A DNA stretch of 64,000 nt, from the NCBI RefSeq assembly GCF_035582795.1, contig NC_134367.1, positions 87,713,062 to 87,777,061 of the forward strand, written 5' to 3'. Below are positions 24,003-36,750 of this stretch, piece after piece. Every line of letters starts with the position of its first letter. Position 1 is the first letter of the stretch. Source of the DNA: Mycteria americana (lineage: Eukaryota; Chordata; Aves; Ciconiiformes; Ciconiidae). Below the pieces are notes generated by a model, which was not told where the DNA came from, did not search any database, and saw nothing but the letters and a program-made list of their open reading frames with translations. The translations under genes were made by a program, and so were the position numbers.

Positions 24003-27000
24003 AGTTTTGCACTGGGTGGGCAGGGAAGAGTCCTTATTTTTTAATAGGACTTCAGTACAGGCAATGGCAAGACTAGAACAGAAAACAATTTGAATTTTCC
24101 CCCCATTATGCGTCTTTTCCATTCTGCATCAATATGAAACCAAAGCACATTTGATATTTCTAACAAAAACTTTGAGAAAGAAGAAGCACAGATTAGCTCA
24201 TATAACTAGAATAGTCTCATGGATAAACCATTAAAATATGAACTGACTTTTATATCTGTGAATGATCTGCAGCAAAGACTGGAAACCTTATATGTTATTT
24301 CAGTTTCCCAACTATTGGGAATTTCAGCTATTCTGTGTGCGCACTTTGTGGGAACAAATTCCATTATGAAGCTGCAAAGCCATAAAAACAGAAAATGCCC
24401 AAGTGTCTCATACAACTCTAAGTAGCGAGAGCTGGAATATGCCTCCAACTTAATGATACGAACTAATAACACTCACAGTAGCAAAAATGTTGAAAAAGTC
24501 CATTCAAACTCAACGTGCCACAGTCAGTGTGCAACATGCATTTTGACAGTCTGCAGTTTTTTCCATATGCTAATAGCACTGTCAAGTTCCAACCAAATTT
24601 CTACAAAAGGCAAAATAAAATAAAAAATATTTAATGAGGTGCTTATATCTTATTTGGGTAATTACCTGTACCGCTTCTGCACTAATCCCAAGGATGGAAA
24701 ACTTCTCAAATGAGGAAATTATAATTAAATGAGAAGTGGGGAAGGGAGAATTTATACATTTTTGGTAGGTGAAATTAATTCAGTTGGCAATTAGCTCTGA
24801 TGTCAAGGGATGATTTCAAGCAGCAGTTGTGATATATGCAACATCCTAAGGAGTACTGCTGGAACTTTACAGCTCTTGGTTATGATTAACAAATGAAAGA
24901 GTTACATTTCCTTTTGAGATTATTTTAAGTTAGTTCCTTTTTTACTCATGGTAATCTAGGATTCTAGTAAATCTGCTCTATTAACCTATTAATGCCAATA
25001 ACAAGATAGCCAAAAAAATTACATCTAAAGATGCATCTACAGAGTAATTGTTAAACCTACATCTAAAGTCATAGCTTTCACGAAGTAAGCCAGAGCTTTT
25101 CATAAGACTTATCTAGATGCGTAGTTCAAAGGATTCAGTAAGAAGTTGTTCATTTTGAAGTCACCCACAAATGGATTTAAGGGCTCATTTCTTAAGGGGC
25201 CTGCTTCTAATAAATTCCTGCCCCTAGCAGACTTATTTGCAGAGGTCTAGAAGTCAGTTTTTAATCAAACTTTCTATCTTTAAAGAAAATAGTTTTTGAA
25301 AGAAAATAATTTTTGAATCAATAATAACTAGCAAATAAGCTTGTAACGTCCATGCTTATCAGTTTGCCATTGAAGCCAAAGCTGTTATATCAAAATAATT
25401 TCTATAAAAGCTAATCTTCTAGATTAATGTGGTTTGTTCTGCAAGATAACTGGCAGAAGTGTAAAACTGGTTTCAGATACACAGTTAAACTTGAAACAAA
25501 TATATAAAAATTCACCTTTGGGTCATATTTTCATTAGATGTAGTGTGTATTTGCTTGTTGTCCAGATTTTTCCCAGCAAATGTCAATGACACTATAAAGA
25601 AGGCTGAGTGATGTTTATTATGGTTCACCGCAAAGAGTTCACAAGTGAATCCTGAAGTCTTCATTCAATCAAAATTCATATTAAACATTAATGAAGTCTT
25701 TGTACATAAGAACTTCATCCATTATTCATTTTGAATTTTAACCTAAAACTTTCAGAATTATTTCATTCTAGAGATCTTCCTTTTCTATATTATGCTCCAC
25801 TTCAGCATCTTTTAATCATCTTTTCACTGTTAGTGATTTCTTCTTTTGAAACATTGTTTTATCATAAAGTTTATCTTGCATCTTAACAAGTCACTCTTTA
25901 TGGTCAGTTCACAGTTCCATATCTTTGCCCAATATTAACACTAAATCCTTACATCAGGAAGGATGGAGGGAATGGTTAGATGATCACAGTTAAGGGGCTT
26001 AAGTGCAGGATTGTGTACAAAGCAATGAAAAGCACTGGTTATTTGTGGTTCAGATAAACCTATTAAATTCATCTTGATAAGATGTACATCTGAAATATGA
26101 TGCTGAACTGGTAGAACCACCTCTTAACAGTCTATTTGGTGGATCTGATGGGATATCTATGCTGGGCATTAAAGATTCTCTTCTTTTTCCATGGTCATTA
26201 AGCCTTCTTGGCATAACCTATATTTAAAAACAATTATGGATAACATACACCTGTAGCTACCTTGACTTTCAAACACTATGCAAGCCTCCATAAAGATCTT
26301 AATTTAGTTTGGATGACAGATTAATTTTTAAATTAGAGGAAAATAATGGTCTTACTTATTATACCCTTCTTTTGTCTACTCATCGAACTTCTAGGCAAAT
26401 TTGAGCACTAATGGTATGGTATTAATTTCTCTACTTCAGTCATAGTTGCATATTCAGATCAAAAATTACAAAGAACCCTGAAAGTTTGTTTATACTGTAA
26501 AAAATAAATTCATGATGCTAACTTCAGTTAGCTAATTCAGGTTAAAACAGAAGTAAAAACCAGGTTTTAATTTGTATTAGCAACTGAAATTCTACACTAC
26601 AGACAAGTGTTGAAAACAACTTACTAACAAGAGTGAAAAATGACCTTGTTGTTATGGATTTCATGCAGCAAAATACAGATTTTTATTTTTTTTTCCAGTA
26701 TGGATTAATTCTTAACATTGATTTCTCTATGTTGACTCTAGCTGTGATGTCAAGCTTCAAAACAATCCCAGAACTTTTAACACTAAACAACAGGTGTGAG
26801 TGTTCTTTAACTACTCATATGCTAAATAAAGCACAGAGGCCGGTAAGCATGTACCTGGTGACACTGTGGTAACTATCCCTAGTATTGATGGTATCATGCT
26901 ATGAAATTAAGCAATTTATGAGACTCTGTATCCTGTGAGGTAGAGGCTCTCTGAGGCAGGGGAGGAGGGGGAAGGTGGTGGTTGTGTGTTGTCCTCAATG

Positions 27001-28352
27001 TTATCTCATGATGAATGGTTGCATACATCTGATCTTTAGCTTTATTCTGGCTAAGTCAGCAGACCCCAGATTCTCTTTCATATGTGACACTCTAGCATGG
27101 ATCATCTATTTGCAATGCTAGCTGCTGAGTATTTCACATGTTAAGCGGATGGAATATCCTTCAGGTATGTAACATGTCTGGCCTGATGCCACAATTTCCC
27201 CCATAGCACTAAGCTGGCACTTTCTGCATGGCGCCATACCCTTGTGGGGCAGCAGGAACTGACTCCCAAAATTTGTAGCTGATAACGGCAGGAAAAGAAA
27301 GGAACCCTACACATAGTGTTACCTAGAGTAGACACACACACACGCAAATCTCACATAAGTAGAATATTTGTCACTTTCTCAAAGAGTCTCTGAAGTCTGT
27401 TTTCAAAGCCATCCCTGTCATCCCACCTCCCCACTCACCTGAGCCGGGCTTGTCCTGTGTATTCCTCCATCTTTGCTATTTGTTTTTCAGTCCTGCTGCC
27501 TATGAACACCTTCTTTCATGTCACACATTTTAGTGGGAAAGGATGGCAATACATGGCAGTAGCAACTACAACTACTGATTTTCTTCTTTGCATGCTCAGA
27601 AATTGAATTGAAAGGCATGTCTATGACCACAAAGAATCTCAAGTCACAGCTACCACTAAAGAAAAGAGAATATAGCCTATTTGTCCAAGGATAATGAAAC
27701 CTGAAGCACCTAACGCATACACTGATTGAGATATCTGTCACTACTTCTACATGCCTCTTTCTGGTGCCAGTTCTTCCAATAAATTGGTCTATTACAGCCC
27801 CTGGGAAGCAATCATGAATCTTTGGTTTCAAGCAATTTTGAGCTACAGAGGACTCCATCTTCTCCCTCACACCCCCACCAATCAAAATACATTGATTTTG
27901 GGTCACTTTTGGTTGGCTGGTAAACATCAGGTTATAATGTCCATTGTAACCACAGAACATAATGGTGTTACTTGATTTAAGCCAAATCTTGGCAGAGATT
28001 TGCCAAGAGCACACAGATGCAAGTCTTCTTGTGCTGTCCCCACAAATGCAGTCCTTTGCATGATGCCATACACTTCAGTGGCAGTTCTCACCTGGAAGGC
28101 CCTCACCTTTTTTAGCCCACTACATATCCACATCATCCATGTTCTTGTACTGCTTCCATCTGCCTCATATGTGACTTATGCATGTGGATGGCTCCATTCA
28201 TTTTCCATGTACAATTTAGTTTTTGTGGCCTAGCACAGAGGAAAGCACTGAATTTTACTTCCTCCACACTCCCCAAGCAGCTTTTCTGGAAATTATTGAG
28301 ATTTCATTCTGAGTGAGCTGCAGATTTTAATATGATGAAATATGTGCTGATT

Positions 28353-28369
28353 AAAAAAAAAAAAAAAAA
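28353..28369. repeat. Poly-A tract (17 A)
   Basis: An uninterrupted A run in OPN3 intron 1. Confidence 0.8.
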
Positions 28370-31300
28370 GTCTGTTACAGAAAGCCATTATGGTTATTGT
28401 TTGGATATTAGTCCCTGAAACGAGAACCTGTACTTTTCTTCAAGCAAGGGAGAGGCAAACATGGGAATTCATTACTTCAACTCTCTTAGCAAAAATATGC
28501 ATTTCAAAACAATTTTTGGTTTTACCTGAAACAAATTTTGTTATGCTTAAAGCTTCTTGAGATTTATGTATTTTGATTCAAGACTAAGGCCCAATTCTGA
28601 GGGTTGATTTACACTACTAGCAAATCAGTCTTCCTAACTTTCTGAAAGACTTGACTGCTCAGTGTTTACAAATAATGCTTGTCTAATCTATAGATTTTCA
28701 TCTCAGAGAATACTCCTACCCATAAGTACTGACTATAAACACTCTTTGTGTTTAGGAACTACAGATGCTAGTTTTAGCTCCAATTTAAATCTGGGCAATT
28801 GCTCTAGCATGAATGGGGTCATTCTCATTTAAACTGCCTAGGTCGAATATAGCAAAAGTGTCTTCTTGTTTAAGCCAGTATCATGCAATTTCTATGTTGC
28901 AGCTCTCCTCCAGTAGCCAGCCACTCAGAATCAGAGAGGAATGATAAGCTATTTCTTTTGAAATAAAAGTCTCATTTTTGCCTCTCTCTTTTATTATTTT
29001 CCTAGTGAAATACTGCATTTGGTGTAGGTTTGATTATGTCTTATGTGATATTCTATTTCCTCTGTACTCTGGGTTTTTCCAGGAGTCATGTTAGTTGATA
29101 CATCATGAAATACTTCAAGCTGCAGTGTCAGTCATCAGGGGGAAGAGTGCAAACCACATCTGCAGTGTATTGTCCCATACAATCTGTGTATTCTGACTTT
29201 AGATTCCCTAACTAGAACAAAATAATCCAGTGCTCCTCAGAACAGAAGTGTTAGTTTCAACTAATTCTAACCACTACAATTGCTTCAGCCTTCTGTATGC
29301 AATATAAAACTTACTTGCACTGTTTGCCATACTGCAGCCCCCTGCCCCAGAACATGGCTTGTAATTTGGACAGAGTGTGTATCAGACGTATTCCTGAAGA
29401 CTGAGCATCTCTACAGAGCAACTACAGCATAATGTAGCAAATGAGATTCAACTCAGACAGATCAAGACTTCTGTTGAAGGGCATATTATTTTCCATATCA
29501 ATTAATCCTTGACCTATACCCAAGTGCTGAATTATTATTTTGCATACCTAATCAGAGGGGAAAGCCACTCTTCTGCAATCCCTCCTCATCTCCTTCACAT
29601 TTGAAAAGCTAAACAGCAGCAATTGAGTAGAAGCAACTTCTTGTCCATGGCAAGACAAGGCGCTAGTGCTACTGCACTCTGTAGTTTTGTATTACTTAAT
29701 ATATAACCAATCTATTTGAATTGAGGAATTAGGTGTTATAATATGTTTTAGGTGACAGCTATGTATCACCTCTAATTTTTTAACAAATTTTAGCATCCGC
29801 AGTCAAATCTAGGTAGATGAAAATCACTTCTAGACAAAATAGACTTCAAGTATATTTTATATACCTCTCCTATAAAACTACAGTGGAATTAATCACATCT
29901 TCCATGTTCAATCCTGCAAGTGATTAATTCACTTTAAAAAAAATTGCTAAAGCTGAAAGCTGGCTGATTTGAGTCTCCAGCTGTCTGTAACACAAGATCC
30001 TAAAACTGTCTGCCGAGTAACCATAGAAAATGCTTTTAGTGAGATTAAATCAGTGCATATAACACACATTTGTAATGCAAGAGGGTGGCACAGGGCATCA
30101 TTCTTCCAGTGTGCAGGGAAGAGCCTTAGATGAAGTAGCTAACAATTATATACAGATACATTTTTTCGCTTTGTTTTAAAATAGGCTGTAACTGAAGCGA
30201 GGTCCACAGGACAGTCTCTGGCAATTAATCCTTCCTTCAGTATCGGGCGGGGAATCAGCTTGCCTTAAAACAAATAAATAAAATAACTTTTCACAATTGT
30301 ACTCTTTCCTGCTCAGCAAACAGATTCTCCCTCAGTTGTACACTCTGCAGCTTTTCACAGGACAGTACAGTCTGTAAAACTGCTTACAAATCTTCCCATC
30401 CTCCAGTTCACATTAGTGGAAGGGAGTATGCACCTGGATCTCAATGTTTACTTGGTAGTTCATCAAAATCTAGCTGCTGTATACCAATGGTGACTTGTCC
30501 AGAAGGGTCATAATACTTTCAATTAATTTGACATTAAAAGCTGACTGGGTTTTTTTTACCCTCACAAAAACAGCTTACAGTTAGGAAAGACAGAGGTCTC
30601 TAATCACACTTGAGTAACGCTAGCCTTTCAATCACAAACAGTTAAGGTTTAATAACATAAAGCCTACCCCAGAGTCCACCCTTACTATGCAATCTTCTGT
30701 CAAGAGACTGCCTCAGATGCACAATTTCAGTTCCTTTTCCTCAAGACTATTCCTGTTATCTATCAGTTTTTCCACTCCTTTCTTCCCTTGCTCAATTAAA
30801 CATATCAGAAAGTGTTAGAACACCACTACTGGCAGATGGTTTAGTTGCCGTTACTGGTAGCTGAAGTGATTTATGCTTGAGAGGTACATGTGTACATTCC
30901 ACGTGATCAGACTAGCTTACTTCTGAACCCTCAGGGCCTAACGCCACGTACAGAAAGCATTAAAGCAGACATCCATTGCCTGTAGATGGGCAGGATACAA
31001 GCTTCTCTTATGCACATCAAGTTCTGCAACAGTCACTGTCACTTTAAAAAAACTTGTTTGTCTGTTTGTGAAAAGCCAGCAGATGCACATAAAGATTATT
31101 ATGCCCTGAGCCTGTATTCCACAATTAAACGAATTCTTGCTTCAGGTAAGAGGGTATCTGTGTCTGTTAACAAAGACATTTGGGTATGTTTAGCTGCCAG
31201 GTGTCTTCTCTAGCAATTATACCCCAAAACCTATGCTCTCAGTGATAAGACAGAAAACCTCCCAGGTATAAGTTGTATTACTAAATCAGATAAAGGGATT

Positions 31301-32214
31301 ATGCAGATCTCTACTACTTGCAGCTTGGTTGACTACTGGCAGGGAAAGAGTTACAAGCTTCTACATGAGGAGAGGGTGGCAGCCTCAGCGGGACCAGCAT
31401 AGAGCTGACTGCACACCTCCATGGAAAGGTGACCCTCACGGTTTAAATACATCACTTAAGTGAAGTAGCTACCATATTCCATCAGGATACACCCCCTGTT
31501 AAAAAATAAATACTGGAACTCAGTATAACTAAATTAAATGGGGATTACCATCTAAGGCTGACAACCACGTCATCAAAGCTTAGACTAAGACTTGTCAGTT
31601 AGTCATCCAATCTATGTTGTTTTCCCCACACTAGTATATGGAGTGCTGAGAATGGCTTTGTAATGGCAAAGAGAAGCTCTTTTCATGGCCTGTGTTGTGA
31701 ACACATATGTACCTAAACTGTATCTTGACTTCAGAATCTAATGAGTAAAAGAAAATTGGGATTGTTACTTGTGTGACAAGGACAGATGTTCAGCAGTCAA
31801 AATGGTCAGTTTTGCACTCTAGCAAGCAGATCTCTGCACGTTCTAAAGGCTCAATGAAAAGCTTTCAAGTCCCAGAAAAAATAGCCAGCAGTAGCACAAA
31901 CGGCAAGTCCTGAGCTGTACAACGCAACACAAGAGCAGATATTACTACATGGGCTTGCTTAATGATGAAGTTATGATAATGCAAAATAGACACAAAACAC
32001 AAAAAATAGCCATTTATCCCTAGACAGACAATCCGTAGTTCTGTTGCCTTCTTCTCAAAGCTTTCGGAACATGAAGTCTGGTTACAGTGTCCAAGTTCTG
32101 GATCTCACGTGCCTCTGAACTGCTAGACTGGCTGATAAAATGAGAAGGACTTTTACATAGGAAATTTTCAGATTCTCCAACCCAAAATTCCTAGGAGAAG
32201 TGTAGAGAGGGCTC

Positions 32215-32240
32215 TTGTTGTTGTTGTTGTTGGGGGGGGG
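32215..32240. repeat. (TTG)6 followed by a G run
   Basis: Six TTG units run directly into nine G residues. Confidence 0.8.
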
Positions 32241-32541
32241 GAAGTTGTCATCATTACATAACAAAGACTTCTGAAAATGTAGATGCTAACAGTTTATTTT
32301 AAGCACACATTTCACCTATGTATTTAATCATATTGACATTCTTAAGAGGAAAACAGAAATACCTTGATCTTGGCTTTCAAAACAGTATGAGCAAAAACCT
32401 CGTAACAACACGTGACAATTTAAAATAAAGCTGCATGATCATGATTTTCAGAGTGATTCTTGATTATTAACTACAGTAATTTGAAAGAATATGATTTTCA
32501 AAGCTTGTTGAGAATCAACTCTGAATTTAAAGTGAAAAATC

Positions 32542-32565
32542 TTTTTTTTTTTTTTTTTTTTTTTT
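32542..32565. repeat. Poly-T tract (24 T)
   Basis: The longest homopolymer in the window. It would read as poly-A in the OPN3 transcript sense. Confidence 0.85.
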
Positions 32566-33325
32566 AAAAAGCAGCTGTAATAATGTGTCCCAAACTTGTT
32601 TACTGTCAGGGGAACCTCTCATTTATAGGTCAACAAATGTGGAAGACAGCTTATGCTGAGTATTGGGGCTTAGAGCCTGTTCTTCCAAGAAAAAAATTAC
32701 TTAAGGATTCTCTTATTTGAACTTAAGATTGAAGAGCCTTTGGACATGAAGAGCTGGTACAGAAAGCTCACATAGCAATGTCCAAGTTCATGCTCAAGAA
32801 TGTAATCGCACAGCTGTACATAAACAGGTTTTGGTCGCCTAATGTAAAGTGAGCTGGACTGGATCCAATCCCAGCAAATACTCACAGCAGTAAAGTAACC
32901 TCACAGTATCTGTTATTATTTAATAGACTCCATATCCACGGTATCAGAACTACTCCCACTTTATTCTAGAAATGTCTTTATTAGGTCACTCTGGTTTACT
33001 GAGGAATTGAAAACTGCAAAGCTGTAATTATTCTGCTTAGCTAATGAGGATCTCACTTTTAAAAGCTGCCAATTTTGTATGTCTTCTAATCAATGAATGT
33101 ACTTTTTATGCCCAAAAGTTCAGGGGGGGGGAAGTGTCACGCTTTAAGAATCACTGCTAGATAATACGCATACAAGACTTCATTACATTACCTTCCCCAC
33201 CACCCCCTCCCCCAAGATAACAGCTGACTTGGGCTTTTATATACAAGGGAAGTGTATTTATAAATATAATACCTGGTTACTCTGACTGAAATCTTCGATC
33301 AGTATCTTCACCACCATCAGAAAAG

Positions 33326-33343
33326 AAAAAAAAAAAAAAAAAA
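33326..33343. repeat. Poly-A tract (18 A)
   Basis: An A run flanked by single G residues and shorter A runs. Confidence 0.8.
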
Positions 33344-34663
33344 GAAAAAAATCAAAAACCTTCAAATCACTGCTCTCTTCATAGACATATTACAAAATGA
33401 AAATAGAAGTTGTGGTGGCAATGGTCCAGATGGCAAAGTGCAATGCTACCTGCAGGACATAATTTTTTTTTTTTTCCCCTCGGTATTGATATGCCCCCTG
33501 CTACCCTTGCTACCAGTTAGGTGGGGAACCACTTATCTTCACAAACAGAAAAGAATGATCTTTCTACTTCCAGCTGAGAATATGAAAACAATACTATGTA
33601 CAAAAGGAAAGCTTAAGATTAGGCGTAACTTTATTAGGTTAGCATCAAATTATAATAGCTAAGTTAAATACTTTCTATGACTTTACATAGCAGCTGAACA
33701 AAGAAAAAAGATGCTGAACACTAAGTTGTGCATTTACTCTCTACTTCCATATGACAGACTACATACAAACACACACTTTTCTAATACATCATTAAAAAAA
33801 TTCTTCCCACTGAAACACACTATGGAAGAGGAAAATAGTATGAACAAGCACAGGAAGATGTAATTTTGCAGACCAGTGATGCTAGCTGAACCACTCTGTA
33901 GATAAGGTCCATGCATTTGGCTACATTTCCTTAGGAATAAGTTTATTTAATAAAGGGATGCAGGAAAGCATCAACACTGAATACATTTATAGTGACAAAT
34001 TATGTAGCACACCTCAAAAAACCGGAAGTGAAAAAAAATCACTTGTGATCAAGCATTTTGCTTGCCAATTTCTCTCTCATTGTTTCTATTTGTTCCATCT
34101 TTGGAGGATGGTAAAAGATGTTTTTTTAGTCTGGTTTTTATATTACTCCTACTACGCATCTTATTTTTTGACCCTATGTGCAAAATGCCTTCATCAAAAA
34201 TAGTAAGTATATAAGGGATAAAGATAGGAATAGAACTATACTTCACTTCTCCTGTGTAAGCTTAATGCTCAGCTGCCTAGCAGAACCTGCTTGACAGATG
34301 CTTGAGTTTCTCAAGTATTTGAACTGGCTGAGTGATATAGGCAGCCTTATTTTAGCTGGGTTCTTTAGTACTTTCCCTGATAACACCAGGAAGCAAATGT
34401 CTGAGAGCTGTTAACCGCAGAAGTCATCCAATACCAAACCTTGCACAAATGTCTAACTACATCCTGCATCCACCACAGCTTCCAAGACACAAGATTTTTG
34501 CTGTACTACGCAGCAGCAGTCAAATCAATCATGAGGAACCATGCACCTTTGTCCCAGCAGCCCACCAAAGGCATACTGTAGCCCCATATGAAACAAAGAT
34601 TTAGGCAGGAAAGCTGCAAAGCTTACAAAAGACTTTAATTTGCCTTATTAAAGACAATTTTCA

Positions 34664-34690
34664 GTGCACACACGTTGTATGTGTGTGCAC
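34664..34690. repeat. Perfect 10-bp hairpin of alternating purine-pyrimidine
   Basis: Arms GTGCACACAC (34664-34673) and GTGTGTGCAC (34681-34690) around a 7-nt loop. Confidence 0.8.
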
Positions 34691-35099
34691 AGTGATCCAC
34701 CTCTAATTTATACACCTCTGCCAGAAAACAAGATCTCACATGAGCTTTAAATTTGGTTACTGATTAGCCAAACACTTTCACCATTGCAAACAATCCTATG
34801 CTTTTACAGCATCCTTTGTCAGTAAAAACAAAGCTATATTTCTTTCCACAGACTGCACATGCATAGCTGGACTGCATCCTGTTCTTTTGCACACTTCTGT
34901 AAAGGTTATGCATGAATTTCAAGAAAGAAAACAGTAAAGAGCTTACAGTTTTTAGAAATAGCGGAAGTACTCCTTCTGCAGTGCTAAAAATCCCATTTCA
35001 CGGGAATCAGTGGTTTCCCAAATGCCAACTGTGACACTGTTATGACTGAAAGATAGTACCTGAATTTCACACATGGATAAAGAAATCCCAGGCATTGCC

Positions 35100-36750
35100 A
35101 CACGCTGGGAAGCTTTCTAGACAGACACGTCCGGACCTCGGGGGCAGGCAGGGAGCACTGCCACAGGACGCGGCCAGCTTTCCACCTGTTCTACCCCCGC
35201 GGGACACTGCTGACCCTACAGCCAGAGCCGTACGTACTCCTTATCCACAGATCGCAGCGTTTCCTCACATAAAATACAATCTTTTATGCTCATGAAGTCT
35301 GCGCAACACTCAGTCAACTCGGAGACCCCTTTTAACAACACTGCTGTCTTTTCCCGTAAGTTTCCCGTCACACCGGCAAGTGCGGGAGGCCGAGAAACAG
35401 ATCGCCGATGGATTTACTGTTTGCTCCGCATCGTTTTTCTCAGCACTGTCGACTTTCTTACCAAAACTCTGCTGTCCGGCGCCGCCGGGAGGGGGACCCC
35501 CAACCCCGGCCCCTGCGAGCCGCAACGGCAGCGGCTCCTCGCCCGCCGCACCGGCCCGCGGCCGCCCGCCGGGCCCCGGCTCCCCGGGCGGGGAAAGCGC
35601 CTCCTCCCGCCCCGCCAGGGCACCGCGCACCCCGCCAGGGCGGGAGGGAGGACGGGCGGGCAGCGGTAACTGAGGGGGGACGAAGGGCTGATCAAGGGAA
35701 GAAACTCCTGGGGCGAAGCTGTGAGGGACGCGGTGGTTGCTTGAGGGAAAGGGGGGAGGCGACGGTTGGGGCGGAGGTACGTGACCGTTGGGGACAGGTG
35801 GGGAGGGGGGACAGGCGAAAGCGGGCAAGGAGAGCGACAGCAGCCGAGAGAAGGGGCCCAGCGGGACAGGGAGGGGACGTGAGGCGACCGGGGCCCCGTC
35901 ACCCACCGAAGAGGCTGTTGCTGAAGCCGTCCCAGACGCAGCCGGCGGCGTCCCACACCCAGCGGCTCCTCAGGCAGGACATGAAGGTAAGGCTCACGCC
36001 GAAGACGGACACCAGCAGGTCGCTGATGCTGATGTTGACGAGGAAGAGGTTGGTGGGCGTGCGGAGCCGCTTGAACTTGTAGTAGAGCGCCAGCACCAGC
36101 AGGTTGTTGCACAAGCCCAGCATGCCGATGGTGGCGACGAGCAGCGCCAGCAGGTCGTAGGTGCCGGCGCTGAAGAGGGGCCGCTCGCCCGGCACCTCCT
36201 GCTGCCCTGCCGCGGGCTCCGGGCGGCTCGTCGTGCTTGTGCTGTTCCCCGAGTGCATGGCTCACGGCTCGCCACTCATAGCCCGCCGGGGCCCGGCCGG
36301 AGCGGGGCTAAACCTCTCCGTCCGCTCCTAGCCCCATCGCAGACCGCTAATGAGGGCAGAAGGAGGAGGAGCCCCCTCCGGCTTCCCGCCCACGGAGGGC
36401 GCGCCCTCGGGTGGCTTCGTCCTTCCCTGCCCTAGGGTGGGCCCTGCTCCTGCCGGGCGGTCCGGGCGTTGCTCCCGGCGGCAAAGCCTGCGAGCGCGCT
36501 CTTACCGCCACACAACGCCTGCGTGGGTGCCGCATGGCTCCTTCTCAGCGAGTACCTCACCTCGCCCTCTCGGTTGCGGCGGTGAGCAGCCTGGTCATGA
36601 CTGGGATGCGGCTGTCTCCTCCTCTTCATTAAAATCCTCCGTGGGTTTTGGCTCCGTGCGGCTGCCTTCAGCAGCACTTCCCTCTGGGGAGCCGCATTCG
36701 GGCAGGCCGCCTCAGCGCCCTGCTCGGGGAAGAGGTAGAAATTGCTGAGC
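35100..36750. promoter_or_regulatory. OPN3: CpG island / OPN3 promoter region
   Basis: A sharp switch from AT-rich to strongly GC- and CpG-rich DNA surrounds OPN3 exon 1. The densest part is about 35460-36560, with many CCGCCC/GGGCGG-like boxes. The OPN3 start codon sits inside it, so transcription starts probably lie upstream of 36258 within the island. No TATA box is evident, which fits a CpG-island promoter. WDR64's first recognised coding exon is 10 kb away, so a shared bidirectional promoter is possible only if WDR64 has an unseen 5' non-coding exon. Confidence 0.75.
35907..36258 (-). CDS. OPN3: OPN3 coding exon 1 (start codon to TM3)
   Basis: Encodes residues 1-117 plus the first base of codon 118. 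The ATG (36258-36256) has G at -3. A short Ser/Thr-rich extracellular tail carries a sequon at N5. TM1 follows at about 34-59, with N51/N52 in the GN-like position. TM2 spans about 70-93, and the start of TM3 includes C107, the partner of the extracellular-loop Cys. D110 occupies the place of the rhodopsin TM3 counterion E113, three residues after the Cys. The donor is G|GTGGGT. The exon lies inside a CpG-rich island, so long antisense open frames overlap it; these are composition artefacts. Confidence 0.96.

Larger units (their letters stand above)
19172..35906 (-). other. OPN3: OPN3 intron 1 (16.7 kb)
   Basis: Bounded by a GTGGGT donor and a TTACAG acceptor. It holds a solo LTR (19316-19918), homopolymer runs, a GGTT tract, short tandem repeats and two notable hairpins (23962-24002 and 34664-34690). 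It does not hold CHML, the intronless Rab escort protein gene that lies within OPN3 in mammals; no long REP-like open frame is visible. The longest open frame is 175 codons on the minus strand at 27487-28014 and has no recognisable family. Confidence 0.9.
13701..36258 (-). other. OPN3: OPN3 gene (encephalopsin), complete coding span
   Basis: Four minus-strand exons join in phase (352, 320, 252 and 264 nt) into a 395-residue opsin; the human protein is about 402 residues. Every junction is canonical GT-AG. OPN3 is a seven-transmembrane, retinal-binding G-protein-coupled receptor of the non-visual opsin class, expressed in brain, skin and other tissues. Its light response and ligand dependence are debated. 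Seen in the translation: N-glycosylation sequon at N5, the extracellular Cys pair C107/C181, ERY at 131-133, CWMP at 260-263, K292 for the Schiff base, NPIIY at 298-302, and Cys residues C312 and C318 after helix 8 that could be palmitoylated. Introns are about 16.7 kb, 1.1 kb and 3.5 kb. No frameshift or internal stop is present, so the gene looks functional. The identity rests on strong resemblance to vertebrate OPN3, recalled from memory. Confidence 0.96.

Noticed and set aside
35408-36265. Long open frames on both strands (up to 283 codons) overlapping OPN3 exon 1
   Set aside because: They are in other frames of a CpG island with few stop codons. Their translations are Pro/Arg/Gly-rich, without domain features. 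Only the frame ending SNSLFG continues into OPN3 exon 2.
36259-36750. Bidirectional promoter shared by OPN3 and WDR64
   Set aside because: The CpG island faces both ways, but the first recognised WDR64 exon is 10 kb away. There is no evidence for a 5' exon of WDR64 in the island.
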